A stretch of 64,000 bases of DNA from Fen-1298 sp963833465. Its GTDB lineage: Bacteria; Bacteroidota; Ignavibacteria; UBA10030. Positions within the stretch are counted from its first letter, which is position 1, and every line of letters starts with the position of its first letter. The stretch spans positions 992,001-1,056,000 of the forward strand of contig CAWHXW010000004.1 of the NCBI GenBank assembly GCA_963833465.1. Direction: 5' to 3'. The notes under the pieces are model-generated. The model ran no database searches. It saw only the letters and a program-made list of their open reading frames with translations, and had not been told where the DNA came from. Of this stretch, positions 63,845-64,000 are shown in pieces. The translations under genes and the position numbers were made by a program.

Positions 63845-64000
63845 ATGAGAAGAATATTTTATCTTGTTGTGAGCTTCCTTTTTATTTTCTTAATAACAAG
63901 TGCACAGAATAATTATGTCGGCGCAAAAATGTGCGGTATGTGTCATAAAGGTGAAAAAAAAGGTGCACAATTTGAAACTTGGCAAAAGAGCAAACATGCT
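63845..64000 (+). CDS. Periplasmic multihaem cytochrome c, 3' end beyond window
   Basis: The first 52 residues are visible. ATG 63845 follows a strong GGAGGAA ribosome binding site. A signal peptide (MRRIFYLVV...SAQ) precedes NNYVGAKMCGMCHKGEKKGAQFETW, with one CXXCH motif. The YVGxxxCxMCHK...W-x-KSKHA pattern is typical of soluble periplasmic multihaem cytochromes. The number of haems cannot be known from this part. Confidence 0.85.
   Translation, partial: MRRIFYLVVSFLFIFLITSAQNNYVGAKMCGMCHKGEKKGAQFETWQKSKHA

Overview
The window reads as a chromosome segment of a Gram-negative bacterium of the Bacteroidota/Ignavibacteria-Chlorobi type. This is an inference from gene content: Kdo/LPS and Lpt genes, a TonB-dependent receptor, FecR- and PKD-type secreted proteins, short alpha-glucan phosphorylase, L-lysine 6-transaminase and multihaem cytochromes, with moderate to low GC and generally weak ribosome binding sites. 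I see no rRNA, tRNA, CRISPR array, integrase or transposase.

Layout. 1-4.6 kb: a cut-off secreted GH2-type protein (minus) divergent from an alpha-glucan phosphorylase (plus). 5-13.6 kb: a sensor kinase overlapping a secreted FecR-domain protein, then a 1566-residue protein with 12 PKD modules. 13.7-24.7 kb: mostly minus-strand single genes (DUF192 protein, M49-like peptidase, a frameshifted RhlE helicase, a mono-haem lipoprotein, an M16 peptidase, an alpha/beta hydrolase, an HhH-GPD DNA glycosylase, an unknown lipoprotein). 24.9-31 kb: a tight minus operon plsY-htrA-purB-lat-nadE-rsmI. 31.2-34.2 kb: ispE with a TonB-dependent receptor. 34.3-43.7 kb: a plus-strand LPS/Kdo operon kdsA-[three-gene restriction-modification cassette]-kdsC-kdsD-lptC-lptA-lptB, followed by aroF and tyrA. 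43.7-48 kb: a DUF2513 pseudogene, an FmdB zinc ribbon, a REP-like palindrome, ferritin, an HAD phosphatase, a CPBP protease and a flavin reductase. 48.2-50.5 kb: an ECF nickel/cobalt importer (cbiO, cbiQ, fused cbiM-PDGLE).

The most interesting part is 50.8-64 kb. A minus-strand group encodes two GcvH-fold proteins that lack the lipoyl lysine, a sensor kinase with periplasmic haem-c motifs, a sigma-54 response regulator and an archaemetzincin. Divergent from it runs a plus-strand respiratory operon: a 13-haem cytochrome c fused to a membrane cytochrome b (CbcL-like), a NapC-like heptahaem protein with one CX3CH site, a Rieske protein, a b6-type cytochrome b with the subunit IV half fused, an 11-haem membrane cytochrome c, and the start of another multihaem cytochrome. 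I read this as a redox-sensed quinone-to-periplasm electron conduit whose sensing part includes undescribed GcvH-like proteins.

Two genes, rhlE and the CbcL-like gene, are each broken by a single-base frameshift. Both could be assembly errors; the second sits on an A8 tract where slippage is also possible.
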